From Bacteriovoracaceae bacterium UBA4096 (GTDB taxonomy: Bacteria > Bdellovibrionota > Bacteriovoracia > Bacteriovoracales > Bacteriovoracaceae), in contig DFXY01000024.1 of assembly GCA_002381945.1 (NCBI GenBank), positions 62,122 to 69,780 of the forward strand: 7,659 nucleotides of DNA, in the 5' to 3' direction. Made by a program: the position numbers and the translations under genes. This document shows positions 1 through 4,435 of the stretch, piece by piece; the stretch's first letter is position 1, and each line of letters begins with the position of its first letter. The notes beneath the pieces were generated by a model. The model did not search any database and was not told where the DNA came from. It was given only the letters and a program-made list of their open reading frames with translations.

Positions 1-198
1 ATCTTCAAGAAAGATGAAAGTCTCATTCAGAAAACCACAGGCATATTTCCTTCTGATCGAAAGAGTGAGGAGCTCTCCAATCTCTACTATCGTCTGGATA
101 CCTCTAACATAGAGGAATTTTTAAACACCAAAATGCCTAAGATCGAAGAATCTTTGAGTGTGACTTATAAAAGATTGAATACCATTGGATTATCGTGA
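1..198 (+). CDS. C-terminal end of an unrecognised protein (5' truncated)
   Basis: An open frame runs from the first base of the window to a TGA at 196-198, giving the last 65 residues of a protein that begins upstream. The fragment is hydrophilic and mostly helical in character, rich in Lys, Glu and Ser. It has the segment NLYYRLDTSNIEEF in the middle and ends in KRLNTIGLS. There is no membrane segment, signal sequence, cysteine or motif that I recognise, so I assign no function. Its stop codon lies inside the 3' end of the opposite-strand gene at 190-720, giving a 9-base tail-to-tail overlap with no room for a separate terminator. It does not look like part of the pilus operon, which begins about 1 kb further on. 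The frame is credible because it is open throughout and its composition resembles the other genes here, but with only a tail visible the call stays general. Confidence 0.7.
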   Translation: MFKKDESLIQKTTGIFPSDRKSEELSNLYYRLDTSNIEEFLNTKMPKIEESLSVTYKRLNTIGLS

Positions 199-720
199 AG
201 AGTTCTTCACAAATTCTGTAAGATAATATTTTACCAAAGCTTCCACTTCCACTGGCTCACCCTGAAATCTCCAGGTAATCGTGTTGAAGGGACCTACATG
301 GGCCTTAATTTCATGAATGGCATGAACTGATTGAGTCTCATTGGCCAGTCTGGCCGAGAATAATCCACCGTTATTCGAAAGAAAGCCTATACTGACTACG
401 TCTGGAGAACGACGAGCAACGATCAGTTTCAAAGAATTTCTGAAAAGAATAAAATCATTAACGGTATTAGAGATACGAAAGAGTTTTATCGAGCGCGAAT
501 TATCTCGATTACTCCGATACTGATTAAATAAAGAAACATAGAACTCAAAACGATCTTTGAGCTTATTAACAAAATTTAAAGAGGATTCTTCCAGAAGTTG
601 TTGAGTATTCAGGTGCTCATTGAAGCGAATGATACCAGATTCTTCCATGTTCACTTCTTCAAGTGCCAGAGTTTCAATCCAGGAAACATTTTGATAATCA
701 TTGACGTTAATCGTATCCAT
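190..720 (-). CDS. Hypothetical protein, 176 residues, function unknown
   Basis: This complete minus-strand frame begins at the ATG at 718-720 (protein start MDTINVNDYQNVSW) and ends with TAA at 190-192. I do not recognise the family. The N-terminal half is acidic and probably helical (EEVNMEES to about residue 65). The C-terminal half alternates short beta-like and helical stretches, including FRNSLKLIVARRSPDVV around residues 93-109 and WRFQGEPVEVEALVKYYL near the end. There is no signal peptide, transmembrane helix or cysteine, so a soluble cytoplasmic protein is likely. The ATG has no Shine-Dalgarno sequence, but a TTGACG/AACAAT promoter 17 bases apart would place the transcript start at or next to the A of the ATG, suggesting a leaderless mRNA. 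Read-through from the 6S-like RNA upstream on the same strand is another possible source of transcript. In many proteobacteria 6S RNA precedes ygfA, but this protein does not look like YgfA. The long frame and ordinary codon use support a real gene. Confidence 0.8.
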   Translation of the reverse strand: MDTINVNDYQNVSWIETLALEEVNMEESGIIRFNEHLNTQQLLEESSLNFVNKLKDRFEFYVSLFNQYRSNRDNSRSIKLFRISNTVNDFILFRNSLKLIVARRSPDVVSIGFLSNNGGLFSARLANETQSVHAIHEIKAHVGPFNTITWRFQGEPVEVEALVKYYLTEFVKNSSR

Positions 721-726
721 AGTTTT

Positions 727-755
727 ATTGTTTGGTTTTAGGCCAGTATCGTCAA
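727..755 (-). promoter_or_regulatory. Candidate sigma-70 promoter of the 190-720 gene
   Basis: On the minus strand, TTGACG (755-750) is followed after 17 bases by AACAAT (732-727). The first matches the -35 consensus at five of six positions. The second matches the -10 consensus at four of six, including the important second A and final T. Initiation about seven bases downstream falls at base 720, the A of the start codon. That would make the message leaderless, in line with the missing ribosome binding site. The weak -10 keeps confidence moderate. Confidence 0.4.
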
Positions 756-792
756 GACAAATGTTGGTAGGGGCAAATGGAAAATAAGAATG

Positions 793-983
793 AAAAAAGG
801 TCCGGGGGAAGGCTTAATACGGTTTCGCGCCCCTAGAAAACTAGGTGGGCGCAATTAGTAATCACTTTAGGCTTCTCACATTCTGACTTAATCCTAGGCC
901 AGGCAAGCTTGCACACCGTGATCAGGGACCGCTCCCGAAAAAAAAATCGTAGGGGCGAAACTTTATGGCTTCGCCCCGGACCC
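793..983 (-). ncRNA. ssrS: 6S RNA candidate (RNA polymerase-binding regulatory RNA)
   Basis: 6S RNA imitates an open promoter and binds the sigma-70 RNA polymerase holoenzyme, lowering transcription in slow or non-growing cells. Read on the minus strand, this stretch would make an RNA of about 191 nt (E. coli 6S is 184). The 5' segment GGTCCGGGG (982-974) pairs perfectly with CCCCGGACC (807-799). With one bulged C the stem extends by GAAG/CUUC to 13 pairs, and six T follow directly (798-793) as a 3' end signal. The terminal-arm blocks resemble E. coli 6S: GGTGTGCAAGCTTGCC (here) beside GGTGAGCATGCTCGG, and GAGAAGCCTAAA beside GAGAAGCCTTAAA. TGATCAC and GTGATTA can close that arm. A hairpin with CCTAG/CTAGG and GCGCC/GGCGC pairs (852-827) sits where E. 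coli has its 3' central-bubble hairpin. A TATGAT box lies seven bases before the proposed start. The identification rests on remembered E. coli sequence and hand folding, not a covariance search. Confidence 0.75.
938..977 (-). terminator. Intrinsic-terminator-like hairpin inside the 5' part of the 6S-like RNA
   Basis: Reading the minus strand, GGGGCGAA (977-970) and TTCGCCCC (959-952) form a perfect 8-pair stem with a 10-base loop. Five bases (TACGA) and then nine consecutive T (946-938) follow. This is close to a Rho-independent terminator, although the five-base gap before the T run is longer than usual. The 5' arm is the same strand needed for the closing stem of the 6S-like fold, so the two structures exclude each other. 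In the 6S reading, the U run at RNA positions 38-46 would lie on the 5' side of the central bubble. Confidence 0.45.
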
Positions 984-989
984 ATAACT

Positions 990-1019
990 ATCATAACCCA
1001 TTTCTTTTGGTACGGGCAG
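990..1019 (-). promoter_or_regulatory. Promoter of the 6S-like RNA
   Basis: On the minus strand TATGAT (995-990) matches the -10 consensus at five of six positions. Seven bases further on lies the G at 983, which would be the first base of the proposed 6S-like RNA. At the -35 distance the sequence is CTGCCC (1019-1014, 18-base spacer) or TGCCCG (1018-1013, 17-base spacer), both poor. The -10 box therefore carries the call. The promoter is divergent from the pilus promoter at 1123-1131. Confidence 0.45.
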
Positions 1020-1021
1020 AG

Positions 1022-1039
1022 GCATTTTTAGCAAAATGC
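1022..1039 (+). repeat. Perfect inverted repeat, possible operator between divergent promoters
   Basis: GCATTTT (1022-1028) and AAAATGC (1033-1039) form a perfect 7-base inverted repeat around a 4-base centre. It lies just upstream of the -35 region of the 6S-like promoter and about 85 bases before the pilus promoter. Its size and symmetry suit a dimeric DNA-binding protein. It is not followed by a T run, so a terminator is unlikely. No known operator consensus is recognised. Confidence 0.3.
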
Positions 1040-1122
1040 AGGTCATGAATGGGGGGATAATTCAATAATTTTAATGCGTTACAAAAGTAAATCAAAATAA
1101 AAAGAATAAAACTGACAAGGTG

Positions 1123-1131
1123 TGTTATAAT
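1123..1131 (+). promoter_or_regulatory. Extended -10 promoter of the pilus operon
   Basis: TGTTATAAT at 1123-1131 is a perfect extended -10 element: TG, one base, then consensus TATAAT. No good -35 box occurs 16-18 bases upstream (the sequence there is A-rich), as is common for extended -10 promoters. The A-rich tract around 1081-1111 could act as an UP element. A nearby CTGACA at 1112-1117 is too close to be its -35. Initiation near 1138 would leave a leader of about 88 bases before flp. Confidence 0.6.
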
Positions 1132-1137
1132 TACCCT

Positions 1138-1226
1138 AATGAACCGGAAGGAAACCTAAAGTTTTTGAAAACTGAGGTCGATAAGATTCTCAGCAATCCG
1201 GTAGATTGCTCCTTTAAGGGGGAATT
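1138..1226 (+). promoter_or_regulatory. Structured 5' leader and ribosome binding site of flp
   Basis: The predicted untranslated leader contains nested inverted repeats. ACCGG (1143-1147) can pair with CCGGT (1198-1202). CTGAG (1172-1176) can pair with CTCAG (1189-1193). AGCAAT (1192-1197) can pair with ATTGCT (1205-1210). Some of these overlap, so they are alternative folds. A strong Shine-Dalgarno AAGGGGG (1216-1222) sits four bases before the ATG, fitting a highly expressed pilin. I could not match the leader to a known riboswitch class. Confidence 0.4.
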
Positions 1227-1427
1227 ATGAGAGACAAGATAGTTGCTTATCTACGAGATGAGAGCGGACAGACCTCTACAGAGTACATTCTACTTGTAGC
1301 AGTTGCCGCAGCTATCGTTATTAAATTCAAGGACCAGATCGAGAAGAGACTCCTTGGAGACGATGGTATTCTTGGTAAAGTAATGAGCAAGACAGAAGAA
1401 AAAATTAATAATGATCTATTCGACTAG
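1227..1427 (+). CDS. flp: Flp-type major pilin prepilin
   Basis: This 66-residue prepilin is the likely structural subunit of the Tad pilus fibre. It begins with a short charged leader of 14 residues ending in DESG. The class III cleavage site G14|Q15 follows, then TSTEY, so the mature protein has Glu at position 5 and Tyr at position 6, the hallmark of Flp pilins. Next comes a hydrophobic helix (ILLVAVAAAIVI, about residues 21-33) for membrane anchoring and packing into the fibre core, then a charged tail. The mature form would be about 52 residues, a usual size for Flp. It is the first gene of the operon, has the strongest ribosome binding site in the window, and is followed at once by a stable hairpin; all three fit the most abundant product of the locus. 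Cleavage would be by the peptidase encoded at 1700-2194. Confidence 0.9.
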   Translation: MRDKIVAYLRDESGQTSTEYILLVAVAAAIVIKFKDQIEKRLLGDDGILGKVMSKTEEKINNDLFD

Positions 1428-1455
1428 TAGGTAAGGTTTAAAATACCTTGCCTAC
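1427..1455 (+). terminator. Hairpin directly after flp (attenuator or mRNA-stabilising stem)
   Basis: The arm at 1427-1437 (GTAGGTAAGGT) pairs with 1445-1455 (ACCTTGCCTAC) over 11 positions with one G-U wobble, leaving a 7-base loop. The stem begins at the last base of the flp stop codon. No T run follows, so it is probably not a full Rho-independent terminator. A 3' stabilising or processing stem, or a partial terminator that keeps flp mRNA above that of the minor pilins, is more likely. Confidence 0.6.
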
Positions 1456-1481
1456 AGTCTTGATCATGGTAGCATTTCACA

Positions 1482-1703
1482 ATGAAATGGTTTCGTTGCG
1501 GACAGGCAACTGTCGAATATATTTTTATTCTCGCATTCGCCATTATCTTAGGCTTCAACATCATTAACAGATTTACCGATTTTTTCCGCGACTCAATGGG
1601 CGGAGTAAGTCACGTTCTATCGACTCATCTTACGATTGGTGTTTGTCCCTCAGAGTGCTGGTACCTGAATTATGACAATTCATTTTCAGGTGGAAGTCCA
1701 TGA
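1482..1703 (+). CDS. Small minor prepilin, Flp/TadE-like
   Basis: This 73-residue protein has a very short leader (MKWFRCG) and a class III prepilin cleavage site G7|Q8 followed by ATVEY, so mature residues 5 and 6 are Glu and Tyr. A hydrophobic helix follows (IFILAFAIILGFNII, about residues 14-28). The distal part carries a C-P-S-E-C pair (Cys55 and Cys59), which may form a disulfide in the periplasm, and a short Ser/Gly-rich end. It is longer than flp and has a distinct tail, so it is more likely a minor pilin or tip/initiator subunit than a second fibre subunit. The start has only a weak ribosome binding site (GGTAG about 10 bases upstream), consistent with low output compared with flp. 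Its TGA overlaps the ATG of the peptidase gene (ATGA at 1700-1703), suggesting translational coupling. Another possible name is TadE-like pseudopilin; exact assignment needs homologues. Confidence 0.75.
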   Translation: MKWFRCGQATVEYIFILAFAIILGFNIINRFTDFFRDSMGGVSHVLSTHLTIGVCPSECWYLNYDNSFSGGSP

Positions 1704-2194
1704 TGGCCTTTGTTTTCGCTTTGGTGCTCCTGGAATTGCTTGCTGTGGCCTGGATTGATTTTAAAACCCATAAAATTTCGAATAAATGGCCCCTGCTTAA
1801 TATCAGTATAGCAGTAGTGTTGTATTTCACTCTGGGAAGCCTTTATCCCCTTAGCTGGGAAGTTCTGTTGTTTCCTTTGGGGTTCATTTTGATTGGTTTT
1901 ATACTTTTTCTGGTGAACATTATGGGAGCAGGGGATTCAAAGTTTCTGGCCTCATTATTCTTATTGATACCGCTTGAGTACCATCTCCTCTTTTTTGAAA
2001 AGCTGGTTTTGAGTACCATTATCACTGGCGCTTTCCTGCTTACTTATAGAATCATAAGAAACAGTGGTAAACTTAAGGCCTATATCATCAGCCATTACTG
2101 GGAGGGTATTAAAGTGACTCTCAAGTCACGTTTCAGTTACGCCCCGGTGATTTTTATGGCCTGGTTGATATTGGGATTAGATATATGGAGATAA
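1700..2194 (+). CDS. tadV: Prepilin peptidase, A24 family (TadV/CpaA)
   Basis: This is an inner-membrane aspartic protease that removes the leader peptides from the prepilins of this locus. The 164-residue protein is almost entirely hydrophobic, with about five or six membrane helices. The two catalytic aspartates of the A24 family are visible: Asp20 in WIDFKTHKISN and Asp79 in the GxGD motif GAGDSKFL. The length is typical of TadV/CpaA, which lack the N-terminal methylase domain of PilD. The start ATG-ATG at 1700/1703 overlaps the preceding stop; GGTGGAAG just upstream can act as ribosome binding site for either. The gene sits between minor prepilin genes and overlaps the next by 10 bases, so enzyme and substrates are probably made together. 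Homologous TadV enzymes cut before the Q/x-x-x-x-E site seen in all five prepilins here. Assignment is firm. Confidence 0.92.
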   Translation: MMAFVFALVLLELLAVAWIDFKTHKISNKWPLLNISIAVVLYFTLGSLYPLSWEVLLFPLGFILIGFILFLVNIMGAGDSKFLASLFLLIPLEYHLLFFEKLVLSTIITGAFLLTYRIIRNSGKLKAYIISHYWEGIKVTLKSRFSYAPVIFMAWLILGLDIWR

Positions 2195-2487
2195 AATCAG
2201 AAAAGGGCCAGACCGTCGTAGAATATCTACTGTTATTAGTAGTGGCGATCTCTTTGGTACTGACTTTTTATAATAGCGAAGTCTTTAAACGTCTGTTTGG
2301 ACCTCGGGGTGAAATAGGAAAAAAGATCAAATCGCAGAATGAATTTGCTTATCGCCATGCCTACTCTCAAGGGCGTCCCGAACAGGATATAGACAGGTTA
2401 AATCGAGAAGGGTCTATCCATCCCTCCTATCATGATCTCGAACAGGGTGGGACACGCTTTTTTGGTCCATTGGATGCTTACGAATGA
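2185..2487 (+). CDS. Pilin-like protein with hydrophilic, probably disordered tail (100 residues)
   Basis: The N-terminus has the same processing signal as the other prepilins: EKG8|Q9 followed by TVVEY, then a hydrophobic helix (LLLLVVAISLVLTFY, about residues 15-29). The rest is unlike a normal pilin: a basic stretch (FGPRGEIGKKIKSQ) and then a polar tail rich in Arg, Glu, Asp, Gly and Pro (QGRPEQDIDRLNREGS up to the end FFGPLDAYE). This looks flexible or disordered and has no cysteine. The start lies inside the peptidase gene (10-base overlap) and its TGA overlaps the ATG of the following TadE-like gene. Candidate roles are a minor pilin, pilus-tip or assembly-status protein. If the organism is a Bdellovibrio relative, the size, position beside tad genes and disordered tail suggest comparison with the 101-residue Bd0108 host-interaction protein. 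That is inference from memory, not an alignment. Confidence 0.8.
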   Translation: MEIKSEKGQTVVEYLLLLVVAISLVLTFYNSEVFKRLFGPRGEIGKKIKSQNEFAYRHAYSQGRPEQDIDRLNREGSIHPSYHDLEQGGTRFFGPLDAYE

Positions 2488-3017
2488 TAAATAAAAACAA
2501 CAATGAAAAAGGTCAATCAACGGTAGAGTTTATTCTCACTTTTGCTTTTGGTGTGAGTCTGATTCTGGTTATTTTTTCTACTTCAATGAACTATGCCACC
2601 GGTTATCTGGTCCACTATGCGACTTTTATGGCCAGCCGGGTTTACTTAAGCTCCGATAACAGTCTGGTTTCACCTATGGCATCTATCGGAGATGCCGGGC
2701 AGAAGGCGAAAGATGCTTTTGGAGTTTATAACCTGAGTATCTTTGGAGTTCCTAATTCAAATTTTGACATTAATCCTGTGGAAGACGGCATGAGTCCATC
2801 ACAATATTTAACCGTAGGCGGAAGGACGACTTTTGAGCTTACCATTGATGTGATGGGAAGAATTACCGGAGGAGAAAAGTTGGAAATGGTTTCGGAATCA
2901 TTTTTAGGCAAAGAACCTGTTCGTGGTGAATGTGTCAGGCGTACTTGTTATGGCATCACTGGCAGCACTGAGTGCAATGAAACTTTCGATGTCACTTTAT
3001 ATGATAATGGTTGTTAA
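2484..3017 (+). CDS. TadE-like minor pilin, four C-terminal cysteines
   Basis: This 177-residue protein starts with a polar leader (MINKNNNEKG), then the cleavage site G10|Q11 followed by STVEF, and a long hydrophobic helix (about residues 17-33). The segment after the helix, NYATGYLVHYATFMASRVYL, matches the TadE pattern in which the helix continues into a region of aromatic and small residues ending in an A-R-x-Y-like motif. The periplasmic part ends with four cysteines (150, 155, 164 and 177, the last being the final residue), an even number that suggests two disulfides. TadE, TadF and TadG are minor pseudopilins needed for pilus assembly or at the tip. The ATG overlaps the previous stop (ATGA), and the TAA overlaps the next ATG by one base. 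Ribosome binding sequence is weak (GGA at 2472-2474), consistent with coupling. TadE and TadF cannot be told apart here. Confidence 0.82.
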   Translation: MINKNNNEKGQSTVEFILTFAFGVSLILVIFSTSMNYATGYLVHYATFMASRVYLSSDNSLVSPMASIGDAGQKAKDAFGVYNLSIFGVPNSNFDINPVEDGMSPSQYLTVGGRTTFELTIDVMGRITGGEKLEMVSESFLGKEPVRGECVRRTCYGITGSTECNETFDVTLYDNGC

Positions 3018-3520
3018 TGACTAAAAAAAATAAAAATCAACGGGGTCAGGCCCTGATTGAACTCATTATCTTCCTTCCTCTGATGATCACCATCTATTCG
3101 GTGATCGGAGGTTTTGCGAGTTCGATAAATGGCTCAATCAACCAGCAGAAGTTTACCCGTGCATATTTCTATTACAGGGTTCAAAATAACTCAACTATTC
3201 CCGGACCCAAGACTTCTTCTTTCGGATCATGGAAACAATTTGGAATGTTCTTTGTAGGCTGGCGAATCAAGTTTAACGGGGAAACATCTCCTGTTATGCC
3301 CTGTTATAAAATCAGTATTCCTTTTAAGGAGAGTCCTTCGGATAAATGTGAGGACCGATATGGTGATCCGAAAACATTGTGGTTAAGAGTGGGAACGGTC
3401 TATGGTGTGTGTGGACAGACATATATTAATCAGAACAACACCGTCTCACAGGTTCCCGACCTTCGTGGTGCAGATTTCAAAACTTTAATTGACCGTAGTA
3501 GTTGCACAATCACCAAGTAG
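3017..3520 (+). CDS. TadE/TadF-like minor pilin
   Basis: I take the ATG at 3017-3019, which shares one base with the previous stop (TAATG), giving 167 residues. A TTG six bases upstream would add two residues but has no better ribosome binding site. The leader MTKKNKNQRG is basic, followed by G10|Q11 and ALIEL, with Glu at mature position 5, then a hydrophobic helix (IIFLPLMITIYSVIGG). This GQALIEL-type start is typical of TadE/TadF pseudopilins. After the helix the protein is mainly polar and aromatic and has four cysteines (96, 111, 132 and 163), again an even number fitting disulfides outside the cytoplasm. It is the last of the prepilin series. An 84-base gap without overlap separates it from cpaB, unlike the tight packing before it. 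The role is inferred: minor pilin for initiation, tip or anchoring of the Tad pilus. Confidence 0.82.
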   Translation: MTKKNKNQRGQALIELIIFLPLMITIYSVIGGFASSINGSINQQKFTRAYFYYRVQNNSTIPGPKTSSFGSWKQFGMFFVGWRIKFNGETSPVMPCYKISIPFKESPSDKCEDRYGDPKTLWLRVGTVYGVCGQTYINQNNTVSQVPDLRGADFKTLIDRSSCTITK

Positions 3521-3535
3521 GTAAATTCGGATCTT

Positions 3536-3566
3536 TTGCTCCATGGTAAAAAAAATCTGATATTAT
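3536..3566 (+). promoter_or_regulatory. Possible weak internal promoter before cpaB
   Basis: The 84-base gap between the last prepilin gene and cpaB contains TATTAT (3561-3566), a five-of-six match to the -10 consensus. The best upstream element, TTGCTC (3536-3541), is poor and 19 bases away. The gap is AT-rich and breaks the chain of overlapping genes, so a second promoter for the machinery genes would make sense, but the sequence support is slight. Confidence 0.22.
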
Positions 3567-3604
3567 TAAGTCATCGAAAATCCATTCAAAGTTTAGGATG
3601 AACA

Positions 3605-4435
3605 ATGAATAGTCGCGCCTTTACTACCAGTCTTATATTAGCCGGCCTCGCGGTGGCGATGATCTGGTCATACATTTCCAGTCGAGAAACAGAACTTCAA
3701 AGTGATTATGGAAATCAAACTCCAGTCGTAATAGCAAAAGAAGACATTAAAGAGCTTGAAATTATCGACGATAGAAAAGTTCAGCTCATTAACGTTCCAT
3801 CAAAGTTCCAAATGCCGGGCCACTTTAAACGGGTGGAAGATCTTTATAATACGATTGCGGCCGTTCCCATCAAGAAAGGTGAACAGATAACTGTTCCACG
3901 AGTGACTTACCCCGGTTCACAATCGGGTCTATCCCGACAGATTTCTATTGGTAAAAGGGCCTTGTCAATTCAAGTGACAGAAAACCAGGCGGTCTCCCGA
4001 CTTTTAAAACCCGGGGACAGAGTCGATGTACTTGCACTGGTTGATTATGCTTCAGGAAAAAAAGAAAGACTGAAAGTTAAAACCGTTCTTCAGGATGTTC
4101 TGCTTCTTTCAACCGGACTTTATGTGACGAATTCTGTTCCGATTGTAAATTTAAAGACAGATAATGATTCAAGACAGATGAAACTTAACTCCTATACTAA
4201 CTTTAATACAGTTACTTTGGAGCTAACTCCATTTGAAGTTCAGAAGATGGTGTTTTTAATTTCTGCCGGTAACGGTATTTATCTTTCGCTTAGAAATAAT
4301 GATGATAAGGCCATTGAGCGAATTAGTGCTACCAGGCTTTATGATGTCTTAGGCGAAGATGCAGCAGAAGCGAAAACGTATTTTGCTGAACAGATGGCCC
4401 GGGAAACCAAAAGGACTGGTGCTGGTGGTCGCTAG
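3605..4435 (+). CDS. cpaB: CpaB/RcpC pilus assembly protein
   Basis: CpaB/RcpC is a periplasmic, inner-membrane-anchored partner of the Tad secretin. The 276-residue product has one N-terminal membrane segment (about residues 6-24, SLILAGLAVAMIWSYI) with the remainder outside the cytoplasm. Residues about 40-102 form a SAF-type domain (VVIAKEDIKELEIIDDRKV through IKKGEQITVPRV). The family's core follows: GKRALSIQVTENQAVSRLLKPGDRVDVLALV (about residues 117-146, shown here in part as PGDRVDV) and then VLQDVLLLSTG. The C-terminal tail is charged and Gly-rich. Length is within the usual 250-300. AGGA in TTTAGGATGAACA is a reasonable ribosome binding site for the ATG at 3605. The gene precedes the secretin, the standard cpaB-cpaC order, and its 3' end overlaps the likely secretin start. 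Confidence 0.9.
   Translation: MNSRAFTTSLILAGLAVAMIWSYISSRETELQSDYGNQTPVVIAKEDIKELEIIDDRKVQLINVPSKFQMPGHFKRVEDLYNTIAAVPIKKGEQITVPRVTYPGSQSGLSRQISIGKRALSIQVTENQAVSRLLKPGDRVDVLALVDYASGKKERLKVKTVLQDVLLLSTGLYVTNSVPIVNLKTDNDSRQMKLNSYTNFNTVTLELTPFEVQKMVFLISAGNGIYLSLRNNDDKAIERISATRLYDVLGEDAAEAKTYFAEQMARETKRTGAGGR

Noticed and set aside
341..523. Plus-strand 60-residue open frame
   Set aside because: It is fully antisense to the better supported minus-strand gene at 190-720 and has no ribosome binding site or recognisable motif.
925..946. GGGA/TCCC hairpin followed by A9 as a plus-strand terminator
   Set aside because: A plus-strand terminator needs T after the stem, not A; the stem is only four pairs, and the run belongs to the minus-strand RNA.
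1010..1040. Sigma-54 promoter upstream of the operon
   Set aside because: GG and GC dinucleotides are present, but no pair has the -24/-12 spacing with flanking consensus.
1139..1159. Six-codon leader peptide (MNRKET) at the predicted pilus transcript start
   Set aside because: It is too short, has no ribosome binding site, and lacks the codon repeats or arrest motif expected of an attenuator peptide.
760..1226. c-di-GMP riboswitch (GEMM), considered because a highly expressed riboswitch RNA is reported in Bdellovibrio
   Set aside because: The string GGGGCAAATGG at 773-783 resembles one GEMM segment, but the conserved GACGCAAAG-like core and the second arm are absent on both strands.
3011..3016. 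TTG as start of the last prepilin gene (protein beginning MLMTKK)
   Set aside because: ATG at 3017 is in frame two codons later, gives the same coupled TAATG arrangement as is common in operons, and places the cleavage Gly at residue 10 as in its neighbour.
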